Part shown: piece after piece, positions 51,025 to 59,400 of the stretch
Position numbering within the stretch: position 1 is the first letter of the stretch
Layout of the letters: each line of letters opens with the position of its first letter
Source of the DNA: Hoeflea_A sp963921345
GTDB lineage: Bacteria > Pseudomonadota > Alphaproteobacteria > Rhizobiales > Rhizobiaceae
Assembly: GCA_963921345.3 (NCBI GenBank)
Contig: CAWUFE020000002.1
Location: 1,178,001-1,242,000 of the forward strand
DNA: 64,000 nt
Reading direction: 5' to 3'
Position numbers and translations under genes: made by a program
Notes under the pieces: generated by a model
Databases searched by the model: none
Told to the model about the DNA's origin: nothing
The model's input: only the letters and a program-made list of their open reading frames with translations

Positions 51025-51692
51025 TGGGCCTGCTCTCCGCCGGTTTCGGGCGCGCTGTCAGAAGGATGCTCGGCCATCGACGGCCCCGCGGGCGCCGATC
51101 CGAACAGCACTTTTGAAAGAAAAATCACCGAGCACAAAGCTGTGCTCGCGGTGATGACGAGTTTCGCCGGCCACCACGGCACCGTGAAGACGCCGAGCGT
51201 TCCGAAATAGTGGCAGCGGGCAGTGGCCTGCATGAAATCGGTCCAGAAATCGCCGGTTTTCGGCGGCCCGAATTCCGGCGGCGTGATGTAGTGGCAGGAC
51301 TCGAACGCCTCGACCACTTCCGGATAGGTGGCGTAGGCGATGGTCGCCATGGCGACACAGGCCAGCGCATCGATCACCCGCGACAACATGCTGGCGGCAG
51401 CCGGCCGGCTGCTTTTCAGGATGCCGAGAAATCCGTCCGACCGGGTGAGCCGGTCGACCCGCACCACGTCGGGCAGTTGCAGGAAGACGATCAGGATCAT
51501 CGAAAAGATGACGATCTCGACAACGCCGAGAAACGGCGCGTGGAAGACGCCGCGCGCCACCACGTCGATGTTCATGACGATGACGAGTACGAGCACCGTC
51601 AGGGTTCCGACCGCGTTCGCTCCGATCGCGATCGCCCTGACGATGCCCAGGGTCTGGTGGACGGCCCGTCCGACCGGGGTTGCCGTATTCAT
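51021..51692 (-). CDS. TRAP transporter small permease (DctQ type)
   Basis: A 223-residue protein with four predicted helices, for example NAVGTLTVLVLVIVMNIDVV, followed by RGVFHAPFLGVVEIVIFSMI, the conserved DctQ segment. The insertion between helices 3 and 4 (CHYITPPEFGPPKTGDFWTD) is longer than usual. It joins DctM and DctP to make a complete importer. Confidence 0.9.
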   Translation of the reverse strand: MNTATPVGRAVHQTLGIVRAIAIGANAVGTLTVLVLVIVMNIDVVARGVFHAPFLGVVEIVIFSMILIVFLQLPDVVRVDRLTRSDGFLGILKSSRPAAASMLSRVIDALACVAMATIAYATYPEVVEAFESCHYITPPEFGPPKTGDFWTDFMQATARCHYFGTLGVFTVPWWPAKLVITASTALCSVIFLSKVLFGSAPAGPSMAEHPSDSAPETGGEQAQ

Positions 51693-51716
51693 GACAGGCC
51701 GTCCTCTTTTGCTATG

Positions 51717-52808
51717 CTACTCGCCGGCCGCCCAGTCGCGCACCGGTACCGAGCCAGCGGTTTTCAGCTTCTCGATATAGGAGCCTAGCATGGCCGTGCC
51801 CGGCGCGCCCTTCTTGTCGAGCGCGTTGGCCCATTCCTGGGCGATGTTGGGCATGGCGTCGGCCCAGGCCGAGCGCTCGTCTTCGGGGATCACGACGACG
51901 GTTCCGCCGGCCGCCTTGAAGGCGTCGAGCGACGAGGCCGCGCGGTCCATGGCGACCTTCGCCACCTGGTCGCGATACTCGACCGCGACGGTCTGCAGCA
52001 CGCTTTTCACTTCGTCCGGAAGCTTGTCCCAAACCGCCTTGTTGACGGTCACGGTCTTGGAATTGACCGCGCCGAGATCGACTTTCAGCATGTAGGGCGC
52101 CACTTCGTTGATCTTGAAGGTCATGGCCGCTTCCGGCCACAGCATGGCCGCATCGACAACGCCGGTCTGCAGCATGTTGTAGAAGTTCGGCAGGCCGCCG
52201 CGCACGCCGGCGACATCCTTCAGGCCTTCCAGGTAGCGCAGGTTGTAGCCGGCGCCGGCCAGTTTCAGGCCCGACAGGTCAGAGAGCTTCTCGATCGGCT
52301 GCTTGGTGAAGATCTGGTAGCTGTCGAGCACCACGCCGGTGGCCAGGTAGACCTGGTCCTGGGCGGCGAATTCAGCCTGCATCTGCGGGTATTCCTTGGC
52401 GATTTCGTCAACCGCCTTGGCGACCACACGGGCGTCGGTCGAAACCATCGGCGTTGCGGCAGAGATCGCCTGGCTCGGCAGCGCCGAGTTGTGGAAGATC
52501 GTGGTCACGATGCCGATGTCGCCGAGCCCCAGCTTGATGCCGTCGAGCACGCCGCGCGGCTTGACGATCTGGCCGCCATAGGCCTGTTGCCAGTCGATCT
52601 TGTACTTGCCGGTGCGGGCCAGCTCCTCGTCGACGCGCGGAATGAAGAAGTTGGCGAACTCCTTCACCCACATCGACCGCTCGGGATAGCCATCAATGGC
52701 GATCATCTTGATGGTCTCGGTTGCGGCAGCCGGGAGCGTTGCCAATGGTGACAACACTCCCAACGCGGCCGCCCCGGCCACAAAGGACCTGCGTAGCAAT
52801 TTGCTCAT
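51717..52808 (-). CDS. TRAP transporter periplasmic substrate-binding protein (DctP type)
   Basis: A 363-residue binding protein. Signal peptide is KLLRRSFVAGAAALGVLSPL, cleaved near AAATE, with twin arginines but no strong Tat motif. Family features are YGGQIVKPRGVLDGIKLGLG, DLSGLKLAGAG and VDAAMLWPEAAMTFKINEVA. ATG 52808 lies 6 bp after AGGAGG; the ATG just before is too close to it. It captures the imported acid; the ligand is not predictable. Confidence 0.93.
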   Translation of the reverse strand: MSKLLRRSFVAGAAALGVLSPLATLPAAATETIKMIAIDGYPERSMWVKEFANFFIPRVDEELARTGKYKIDWQQAYGGQIVKPRGVLDGIKLGLGDIGIVTTIFHNSALPSQAISAATPMVSTDARVVAKAVDEIAKEYPQMQAEFAAQDQVYLATGVVLDSYQIFTKQPIEKLSDLSGLKLAGAGYNLRYLEGLKDVAGVRGGLPNFYNMLQTGVVDAAMLWPEAAMTFKINEVAPYMLKVDLGAVNSKTVTVNKAVWDKLPDEVKSVLQTVAVEYRDQVAKVAMDRAASSLDAFKAAGGTVVVIPEDERSAWADAMPNIAQEWANALDKKGAPGTAMLGSYIEKLKTAGSVPVRDWAAGE

Positions 52809-52860
52809 CATTTTCCTCCTTTCGACAGCCGGCCTCCCGCCGGCCGATGCAGCAACCCGG

Positions 52861-53319
52861 CTATCCGGCCGGTTGCCAATCCTCAACGATTTCGGTGCCG
52901 GCGGCCGTGAACAGCTTCGACAGCGGGCAGAATTTCTTCACTTCCCGGGCAACCAGGTTCAGCGCCTCGGCGCTGGCCGACCCGTGGCTGCGCACGGTCA
53001 GTTCGACCCGGCGGAACGGCACGTCGATCTCTTCTTCGAGCGTGACCCCGCGGCGGTCGAAAGTGCAGTCGGCTGAAATTTCCAGATGGCCGATATCGAC
53101 ACCGAGCCTGTCGGCGCATTTGTGGCCGATCACATTGGTGCAGCCGATCAGCGCCGCAAGTGCCGTGTCCGTCGGGGTCGGGCCGGCATTCGTGCCGCCG
53201 CGCTCGACGGGCTCGTCGATGGCGAATTCCAGGTCGCGGATCGAAACATCCGATCGCGAATGCGACGGACAGGCTGCCTTGGCTCGCAGCGTCACTTCCG
53301 TTTTCATTCGAATGGCCAT
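52861..53319 (-). CDS. OsmC family protein
   Basis: A 152-residue OsmC-fold protein. It carries the cysteine of AALIGCTNVIGHKCADRLGV and an acidic/His segment EISADCTFDRRG. Catalytic OsmC/Ohr enzymes use two cysteines and an Arg to reduce organic hydroperoxides. The Cys pattern here fits a divergent member. ATG 53319 has GAGG about 10 bp upstream; 53328 is an in-frame alternative. In an operon with a dioxygenase it may protect against peroxides or have a pathway-specific role. Confidence 0.85.
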   Translation of the reverse strand: MAIRMKTEVTLRAKAACPSHSRSDVSIRDLEFAIDEPVERGGTNAGPTPTDTALAALIGCTNVIGHKCADRLGVDIGHLEISADCTFDRRGVTLEEEIDVPFRRVELTVRSHGSASAEALNLVAREVKKFCPLSKLFTAAGTEIVEDWQPAG

Positions 53320-53331
53320 GGCCGTCATTCC

Positions 53332-54012
53332 TCAAGCAAAACTGCAGACGTCGTCGAAATCGAAACGCGGCAGCTTGTGAAACAACGCCGTCTCGTCGGC
53401 GTAACCAAGATTGCAAAGGAAATTCGAGCGCAGCGTGGTGCCCGCGAAGAATTCCTCGTCGATGACCTTGTTGGAGAAGCCCGACATGGCGCCGACATCG
53501 AGTCCGAGTGCACGCGCGGCGATCATGAAATAGGCGCCCTGCAGGGTGCCGTTGCGGAACGCCGTCTCCTCCGCATAGTCCGGCTTGCTGTCGAAATGCG
53601 AGCGGCGGTCCTCGTGCGGGAACAGGTAAAGAAGCTCCTTCCAGAACTCTAGGTCGTAGGCGATGATGGCGGTGACCGGCGCCGTCGCCACCTTCGGCAC
53701 GTTGGTCGGCTTCAGCGACTTCTTGAGTTTCTCACGCCCCTCGTCGCTGCGCACGAAAACGAAGCGCGCGGGCGAGCTGTTCATGCTGGTCGGCCCGGTC
53801 TTGACGATGTCGTAGATGGCGTGCAGCGTTTCGTCCGTTACCGGCCGGTCGGTCCAGGCATAATGCGAGCGCGCGCCGGTCAGGATCAGTTCGATCTCCT
53901 GCGGTCCAAGATGGGTGATCTTCTCGCGCAAATCGCGGATCTGCTGGTGCGTGTGGGCACGCAGTGCCGCCAGTTCATCTCCGACCGGCGCTTTCTGCGG
54001 AGCTCTGATCAT
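53332..54012 (-). CDS. RutE/HadB-like nitroreductase family protein, putative malonic semialdehyde reductase
   Basis: A 226-residue FMN reductase. Key matches to RutE are GPTSMNSSPARFVFVRSDEG, APVTAIIAYDLEFW, AEETAFRNGTLQGAYFMIAA, RALGLDVGAMSGF and TLRSNFLCNLGYADE. RutE reduces malonic semialdehyde to 3-hydroxypropionate in uracil breakdown, but no other rut gene is nearby. Together with malonyl-CoA synthetase in the same operon it suggests C3 semialdehyde or malonate products. The first 28 residues are an extra N-terminal extension relative to RutE. The start overlaps the FAH gene by 4 bp. Confidence 0.85.
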   Translation of the reverse strand: MIRAPQKAPVGDELAALRAHTHQQIRDLREKITHLGPQEIELILTGARSHYAWTDRPVTDETLHAIYDIVKTGPTSMNSSPARFVFVRSDEGREKLKKSLKPTNVPKVATAPVTAIIAYDLEFWKELLYLFPHEDRRSHFDSKPDYAEETAFRNGTLQGAYFMIAARALGLDVGAMSGFSNKVIDEEFFAGTTLRSNFLCNLGYADETALFHKLPRFDFDDVCSFA

Positions 54013-54893
54013 TCAGCCGCCTCGTCCTTGCTGGCATCCTGCTCGCTGACGACCGGGCTGCGGCAGACGCCGATATTCTCGATTTCCACCTCGACAACGT
54101 CGCCGGGGAACATGAAAACCGGCGGGGTGCGGGCGTGACCGACGCCGGGCGGCGTGCCCATGGCGATCAGGTCGCCAGGCTCGAGTGTGGTGAACTCCGA
54201 GACCGTGGCGATGGTCTTGGCCACCGGCCACATCATGTCCGAAGTGTTTGCATCCTGCATCACGACGCCATTGAGCCGCGACTGGATCTTCAATCCGGCC
54301 GCTCCGTCCGGCAGTTCGTCCGGTGTCACGGTCAGCGCACCGACGGCGCCCGTCGCATCGAAATTCTTGCCGGGCGTCCACTGGTGGGTCTTGCGCTGAT
54401 AGTCGCGCACCGACCCGTCGTTGAAAACCGTATAGCCGAAGACGTGATCGAGCGCCTGCGACTCGCCGATATGCTTGCCGCCACGGCCGACGACCACCAT
54501 CAGTTCGACCTCGTAGTCGAGACGGTCCGAACAGTCGGGCTTGATCATCGGTTCGCCGGCCGCCATCAGCGATTGCGGCACCCGCATGAAAATCGCCGGA
54601 TAGGTCGGGATGTCGTAGCCGCCCTCCTTGACGTGGTCGACATAATTCAGTCCCAGGCACAGGATCTTGCGGAACCGTTGTAGCGGCAGGGCCGGCGTCA
54701 GGCCGGACAGCGCCACCGGAGCCGACGAACCGGCGGCCTGCGCCAGCCGTTGCCGCTCGCCCGCATCCAGGTCGATGACCGCCATCAGGTCCGTGCCTTC
54801 AAATCCGCTCTGCCCGGTCAGACGATAGGCATTGTCGCCGTCGACCAGATAGACTGCGGTTGTTTGTCCGTCTCGAGCGACCAGAAAACGCAT
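54009..54893 (-). CDS. Fumarylacetoacetate hydrolase (FAH) family protein
   Basis: A 294-residue C-C bond hydrolase or hydratase/decarboxylase of the FAH family. The metal site residues are in DRLDYEVELMVVVGRGG (E-x-E-type ligands) and DGSVRDYQRKTHQWTPGKNF; FRKILCLGLNYVDHVKEGG is the family entry motif and LEPGDLIAMGTPPGVGH the C-terminal one. GAGGAG lies before the ATG at 54893. It is the first gene of the operon and would cleave or hydrate the ring-opened product. Substrate unknown. Confidence 0.92.
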   Translation of the reverse strand: MRFLVARDGQTTAVYLVDGDNAYRLTGQSGFEGTDLMAVIDLDAGERQRLAQAAGSSAPVALSGLTPALPLQRFRKILCLGLNYVDHVKEGGYDIPTYPAIFMRVPQSLMAAGEPMIKPDCSDRLDYEVELMVVVGRGGKHIGESQALDHVFGYTVFNDGSVRDYQRKTHQWTPGKNFDATGAVGALTVTPDELPDGAAGLKIQSRLNGVVMQDANTSDMMWPVAKTIATVSEFTTLEPGDLIAMGTPPGVGHARTPPVFMFPGDVVEVEIENIGVCRSPVVSEQDASKDEAAE

Positions 54894-54948
54894 TCAATCT
54901 CTCCTCACTGGCGACCAAATAATCAATAATTTCTTGCTTTGTCAATTT

Positions 54949-54970
54949 TTATCGATATTTTTTCCGATAA
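54949..54970. promoter_or_regulatory. Inverted repeat in the divergent FAH/YciI promoter region
   Basis: TTATCG (54949-54954) and CGATAA (54965-54970) flank a ten-base T-rich centre in a 98-bp AT-rich gap between the operon and the YciI gene. It is a candidate operator for the GntR regulator at 46487. Confidence 0.4.
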
Positions 54971-54991
54971 TTCACATACAAGGAGTCCGAC

Positions 54992-55366
54992 ATGCCGAAA
55001 TGGAGTGAATATGTCCGTGAAGCCCGAGAGCGCGGGTCGCTGGCGGCGGAGCATTTCATGGTCTTGAGCACGCCGGTGGCGCCGCCGGAAAAGGTCAAGG
55101 AAATCCTGCCGCGGCACCTAGCCTATCAGCTGAAGCTTCAGAACGAGCACAAGCTGGCCTTCGCCGGACCGCTGTCGGACGAGACCGGCGAAAACATGCT
55201 CGGATCCGGAATGATGATCTACAGCGCCGCGTCGCTGGACGAGGCCCAGGCACTGGCCGATGCCGACCCGATGCATGCCGAGGGCGGTCGCGAATACACC
55301 ATCCGCCGCTGGCTGATCAATGAAGGCCATATCCCGCAGTCGCTGAAGCCGTTGCTCGACAACTGA
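54992..55366 (+). CDS. YciI family protein
   Basis: A 124-residue protein. The YciI domain spans about residues 40-115: RHLAYQLKLQNEHKLAFAGP, then GSGMMIYSAASLDEAQALA, ADADPMHAEGGREYTIRRW. It keeps the His/Asp pattern (R-H-L and D-P) used by muconolactone-isomerase-like and dehydrochlorinase relatives. AAGGAG lies 6 bp before the ATG. It is divergent from the ring-cleavage operon, so isomerisation or dehalogenation of a ring-cleavage intermediate is plausible but unproven. Confidence 0.88.
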   Translation: MPKWSEYVREARERGSLAAEHFMVLSTPVAPPEKVKEILPRHLAYQLKLQNEHKLAFAGPLSDETGENMLGSGMMIYSAASLDEAQALADADPMHAEGGREYTIRRWLINEGHIPQSLKPLLDN

Positions 55367-55377
55367 ACCGCGGCAAG

Positions 55378-56994
55378 TTAGCCGGACCAGCCGGCGCGAA
55401 CGCTCGCCCACCAGTCTTTCCACGCTTCGGCGTCGTACCCGAAGCGTTCGTCGGTGACGGCCGCCAGCGTGCCGACGACCTGCGACTGCAGCCAGTCCGG
55501 ATCGTCACGGTCCAGCCGGGCAATCAGCGCATCGATGGTCTTCCGGTCGCCCTGCCCGGAGAGCTGTACGGCATGCAGAGCGATCAGCAGGGGATCAAAC
55601 CACTTCTGCGGCCGGTTGGAGCGGCGCTCCCAGGGCGCCTTCAGAAGATCCACGGGAACAGTCGGGTCACGGTTGCGGGCCATGGCGGCGATCAGGTGCC
55701 AGCGACCGATATCGTGCGCCTGCACGGCGAATTGACCGCCGAACACGTCGATCCGTTTCGACGGCATCGGCGCGTCAAGCAGCGACGCGAAGAAGCCGCT
55801 GGGCGGTCTATCCGCCAGCACCCGGACGATGGCCTGGCGTATTGAAAGTCCGTGACTTTTGTAGTTTCGAGCGTCCTGAAGTTCGGACAGCAGAAAGGCG
55901 CGATTGCGTTCTGTATCGAAATCCGGATCGGGCCGAATACCGGTCTCGGGCAGCGAACCGGCCGCGCCAACGGGTCGCTTCGACAGCGACAGCGGACCCC
56001 AGACAATCGCCCGGCCGTCGCGTCCCTCGCCGCCGATATATATCTTGCCCGGCGCCAGCGCCGCCGCGCTGTAGGCGATGCCGCCGTGAAACCTGCCGGC
56101 CGCCTGGAACTGCCTTCCGTCGGTGCTTTTCCAGAGTCGGCCGTCCGCGCCTGCACGGCCGACGATCCACAGGGCCTCGCCGTCGCTGACGAGAAGCCGC
56201 ATGGCGATCCGACGCGAAGCGGGGCTGAGCCGTTCGGCAGGTCCCTCACCGATGCGCCACAGCTCCGTCGCGCCGTCGTCGCTGTCGACAAGCGCATAGA
56301 GAGCTCCATCGTGGCGAGTAAACCTTGAGAAGAACCGGCTTTGCGGCCAGCCGGGTGCCGGGATCAGCAGCCCGTCGCGAAACTCCTTCAGGGTCGGGCC
56401 GTCCCTGCTCCAGTGGCGCACGAACAGCCGGTCGCCGAGCACCGCCAGATCGTTGTACCGGTGAAACGATCCCTTTGCCGGCGGATCGTTGGCGAGCACC
56501 CGCCAGCTCGCTCCGGCGTTGGCCGAGGCCGCCAGGGCGGCATTCCAGCCGGCCATGGCGACAACCAGTTCTCCACGCCATTCGGCGGCGGCATGGGTGT
56601 GCATCATGTGATCGCCCACGGGCACGAACAGCTCGCGCCAGTCTTCGCCGTCGGTGACGCTGACCACGCCGGTACCGAGGCCGATGCGCATGTCCTCGTG
56701 CGGCCAGTAGAGCAGGCCGCGATGGACAATCGGATGGCCGGCATCCTGCGAAAACAGAAAGCGTTCGAAACGGGTGGCGCCCGTCGCCGGGTCGAAACTC
56801 CATATGTCGGCGGAATTGTGATCGACGCCTTTGACCGATGTCGAAAACCATATCCTGCCGCGATAGGCGACGAGCTGGTCGGCGACCGGCCATGGGCCAA
56901 CCCGGGCAAGCACCGACAATTCCTGCGCGCGGGCGGTGAACGCCAGACAGGCGATTGCCAATGTCGCAACAATTCGAACAAACGCATCGATCAT
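55378..56994 (-). CDS. Exported propeller-like protein of unknown function
   Basis: A 538-residue protein with signal peptide RIVATLAIACLAFTARAQ. Residues about 25-330 contain repeated short segments such as GRIWFSTSVKG, GLLYWPHEDM, GELVVAMAGW, DRLFVRHWSRDG and KIYIGGEGRDG, suggesting a beta-propeller with S-T-D-G-R (Asp-box-like) turns. The C-terminal 150 residues are helical and HEAT-like (LIALHAVQLSGQGDRKTIDA) and end in EAWKDWWASVRAGW. It is divergent from the DUF3179 gene, whose N terminus has a similar helical-Trp module. No known family could be named. Confidence 0.75.
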   Translation of the reverse strand: MIDAFVRIVATLAIACLAFTARAQELSVLARVGPWPVADQLVAYRGRIWFSTSVKGVDHNSADIWSFDPATGATRFERFLFSQDAGHPIVHRGLLYWPHEDMRIGLGTGVVSVTDGEDWRELFVPVGDHMMHTHAAAEWRGELVVAMAGWNAALAASANAGASWRVLANDPPAKGSFHRYNDLAVLGDRLFVRHWSRDGPTLKEFRDGLLIPAPGWPQSRFFSRFTRHDGALYALVDSDDGATELWRIGEGPAERLSPASRRIAMRLLVSDGEALWIVGRAGADGRLWKSTDGRQFQAAGRFHGGIAYSAAALAPGKIYIGGEGRDGRAIVWGPLSLSKRPVGAAGSLPETGIRPDPDFDTERNRAFLLSELQDARNYKSHGLSIRQAIVRVLADRPPSGFFASLLDAPMPSKRIDVFGGQFAVQAHDIGRWHLIAAMARNRDPTVPVDLLKAPWERRSNRPQKWFDPLLIALHAVQLSGQGDRKTIDALIARLDRDDPDWLQSQVVGTLAAVTDERFGYDAEAWKDWWASVRAGWSG

Positions 56995-57154
56995 GTTGAG
57001 CCGGTTCCATCGATGGCAGGCGGATCACCGGCACAACATCACAGGCCATCAGGCGACGAAAGCGGCGAGCGCTCACGTTTCAACACATGACGGTGAGGCA
57101 TCTTCCCCTCCGGTCGGCCGACCATATGATGATGCCAACCAATCGGAGGCAGAT

Positions 57155-58570
57155 ATGCAGACACCCCGGGAATACATCAGGCGGGTCATTTCAGGCGTGC
57201 TGATGGCACTGCTCGCGGCGGCGGCGCCTTCTGCCTCCGCGCAGGAATCGAAACCGACGGCGCCAGCGGCCGCGGCTGACATCGACGTCGATGCGCTGTC
57301 CGTCGCCATCATCGTCGGCGATGAGGCGCAGAAGCAGCGGGCAGTCGATGTGCTGGTGGCGCGCGGCAATCTCGATATCGTGCCGAGCCTGGTCCTGTTC
57401 CTGCGCTTCAGCCCAGAGCAGGCAATGCTGGCCGCAGCGATCGAGAAGCTGACCGGCGAGCCCATCCGCGACTGGAACGACGCCATGCTGTGGCAGGAAG
57501 CCCACCCGGAAGTCGTTCCGCACGAGAGTTTCCGCAACCTCAAGCTCGGCGTCTTCGCCAATATCGACCCGACCTTCCTGCAGTTTTTCGACCCCACCTA
57601 TACGAGCCGCGACCAGATGCGCATCCGGCTCGAGGAGATCACCTGGGGCGGCGTTCGCGTCGACGGCATTCCTTCGCTCGACAATCCCAGGCTGATTTCG
57701 GCATCGGAAGCCGACTATCTGAAAGACGACGATCTGGTGTTCGGCGTCGAGATCAACGGCGACGTGCGGGCCTATCCGCTGCGTATCATGGGCTGGCACG
57801 AAATGTTCAACGAGGTCATCGGCGGTGTTCCGGTGGCGCTTGCCTACTGTACCCTGTGCGGCGCCGGCATCCTGTTCGAAACACAAGTGGAAGGGCGAGA
57901 GAAGCCGTTCGTCTTCGGCTCCTCCGGTTTCCTCTACCGCTCCAACAAGCTGATGTTCGACCGCGAAACCACCAGCTTGTGGAACCAGTTCACCGGCGAG
58001 CCGGTCACCGGACCGCTGGCATCATCCGGCATTAAGCTGAAGATTCGCCCGGTGACCATAACGACTTGGTCCAACTGGGAAAAACTCCACCCCGATACGA
58101 AAGTTCTGGCGCTGAAAACAGGATTCTTGAGGGATTACGGCTCCGGCGTCGTCTATCGCGACTACTTTGCCAGTCCCGACCTGATGTTTCCGACCAATGT
58201 GCGCGACGAAAGCCGGGTCAAGCGCAAGGACCATGTCTTCGGCATCCGAGCGTTCGGCGCCGCCAAGGCCTGGCCCGTCGAGGCGTTTCGCGATCGCTCG
58301 GTCATCAACGACCGAGTCGGAGCGACGGAGGTCGTGCTCGTCGGCGATGCCGCGACCCGCACGGTGCGCGCCTATGAGCGCGACGGAGCCAGCTTCGGCC
58401 CGGGTTCGCAGTTCGGTACTCTGCAGGGCCCTGGCGGGTCATGGACGATCGGCGAGGATTTCCTCACCGGCCCCGCCGGAGAGAAGCTCGCGCGCGTGCC
58501 CGGCCACATCGCCTACTGGTTCGCCTGGGACGGCTATCTCGGCCTCAGAAGCGAACTCTACACCGAGTAA
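57155..58570 (+). CDS. DUF3179 domain-containing exported protein
   Basis: A 471-residue exported protein starting at ATG 57155 with GGAGG 5 bp upstream and a signal peptide (RVISGVLMALLAAAAPSASA). Residues about 40-135 are a helical HEAT-like module ending in DWNDAMLWQEAHPEV. The DUF3179 domain follows from about residue 175: DDLVFGVEINGDVRAYPLRI, LAYCTLCGAGILFETQ with a C-x-x-C, FGSSGFLYRSNKLMFDRET and KTGFLRDYGSGVVYRDY. Function is unknown; the C-x-x-C may bind a metal or act in redox chemistry. It pairs divergently with the propeller-like gene. Confidence 0.88.
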   Translation: MQTPREYIRRVISGVLMALLAAAAPSASAQESKPTAPAAAADIDVDALSVAIIVGDEAQKQRAVDVLVARGNLDIVPSLVLFLRFSPEQAMLAAAIEKLTGEPIRDWNDAMLWQEAHPEVVPHESFRNLKLGVFANIDPTFLQFFDPTYTSRDQMRIRLEEITWGGVRVDGIPSLDNPRLISASEADYLKDDDLVFGVEINGDVRAYPLRIMGWHEMFNEVIGGVPVALAYCTLCGAGILFETQVEGREKPFVFGSSGFLYRSNKLMFDRETTSLWNQFTGEPVTGPLASSGIKLKIRPVTITTWSNWEKLHPDTKVLALKTGFLRDYGSGVVYRDYFASPDLMFPTNVRDESRVKRKDHVFGIRAFGAAKAWPVEAFRDRSVINDRVGATEVVLVGDAATRTVRAYERDGASFGPGSQFGTLQGPGGSWTIGEDFLTGPAGEKLARVPGHIAYWFAWDGYLGLRSELYTE

Positions 58571-58640
58571 GCGCACGATCGTTCAAGACCCTCCCGCCGG
58601 ACCATGTCATTCATCCGCCGGTAACCATGCGGATTGAAAC

Positions 58641-59237
58641 ATGGCAGGCGACCTGATCGTATTGTGGCTGGCAGCGTTTGCGCTGATGGGCAGTCCCGGA
58701 CCGGCGACGCTCAGCCTCGCGGCCGTCGGAGCGGCGTTCGGCGGTCGGGCTGGTTTGCGCTACCTCGGCGGCATCATCACCGGCACCGTCGGCGTGCTGC
58801 TGCTGATCGCAACGGGCGTCACCGGTCTGATCCTCACCCGACCGGCGCTCGCCACCGGACTGGCCCTCATCGGAGCCGCCTATTTCCTTTATCTGGCCTA
58901 CCGGATCGCTACCGCACCGCCGATTGCCGAAAGCTCGGCCACCGCCGAGCGGCCTCCCTTTTCCGGCGGATTCGCACTGGCGATCGCCAATCCGAAGGCT
59001 TTCGCTGCCATCGCCGCGGTCTATGCCGGCCATCGGCTGTTCCCGGACAGCCCCCTGCTCGACGCCGGGGTGAAGATCGCGGCGCTGTCGCTCGTCATCG
59101 TCGCCGTCAACACCGGCTGGTTGCTGTTCGGCTCGATGATCTCCGGGGTGTTGAAAAATCCGGCCTCCGCCCGGATCGCAAACCTGGTTTTCGCCGTTCT
59201 CCTGGTGGCTTCCGTCGCGGCAGCGCTGCTGGCGTAG
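58641..59237 (+). CDS. LysE/RhtB family exporter
   Basis: A 198-residue inner-membrane transporter with about five or six helices. The family motif GSPGPATLSLAAVGAAFGGR is near residue 20; AIANPKAFAAIAAVYAG matches the second conserved N-P-K segment. Members export amino acids or related small molecules. It starts 70 bp after the DUF3179 gene with a poor ribosome site. Confidence 0.88.
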   Translation: MAGDLIVLWLAAFALMGSPGPATLSLAAVGAAFGGRAGLRYLGGIITGTVGVLLLIATGVTGLILTRPALATGLALIGAAYFLYLAYRIATAPPIAESSATAERPPFSGGFALAIANPKAFAAIAAVYAGHRLFPDSPLLDAGVKIAALSLVIVAVNTGWLLFGSMISGVLKNPASARIANLVFAVLLVASVAAALLA

Positions 59238-59240
59238 CTC

Positions 59241-59254
59241 GGGGCCAAAGCCCC
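59241..59254 (+). terminator. Short hairpin after the LysE gene, weak terminator candidate
   Basis: GGGGC and GCCCC pair around CAAA just 3 bp after the stop codon. There is no T-tract, so termination is uncertain. Confidence 0.3.
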
Positions 59255-59400
59255 ATCGTTCACAAATGCGTTTGATTCCGGGCTATGCAACAGGTTCGGA
59301 ACCACTGTTGCCCACACACAACAAAGTGCTCTTTTAAAGGAATTTCAATCATACTATGACTGGATGCCAAGATCTTTGTTTAGTGGGGACGCAGCGCGGA

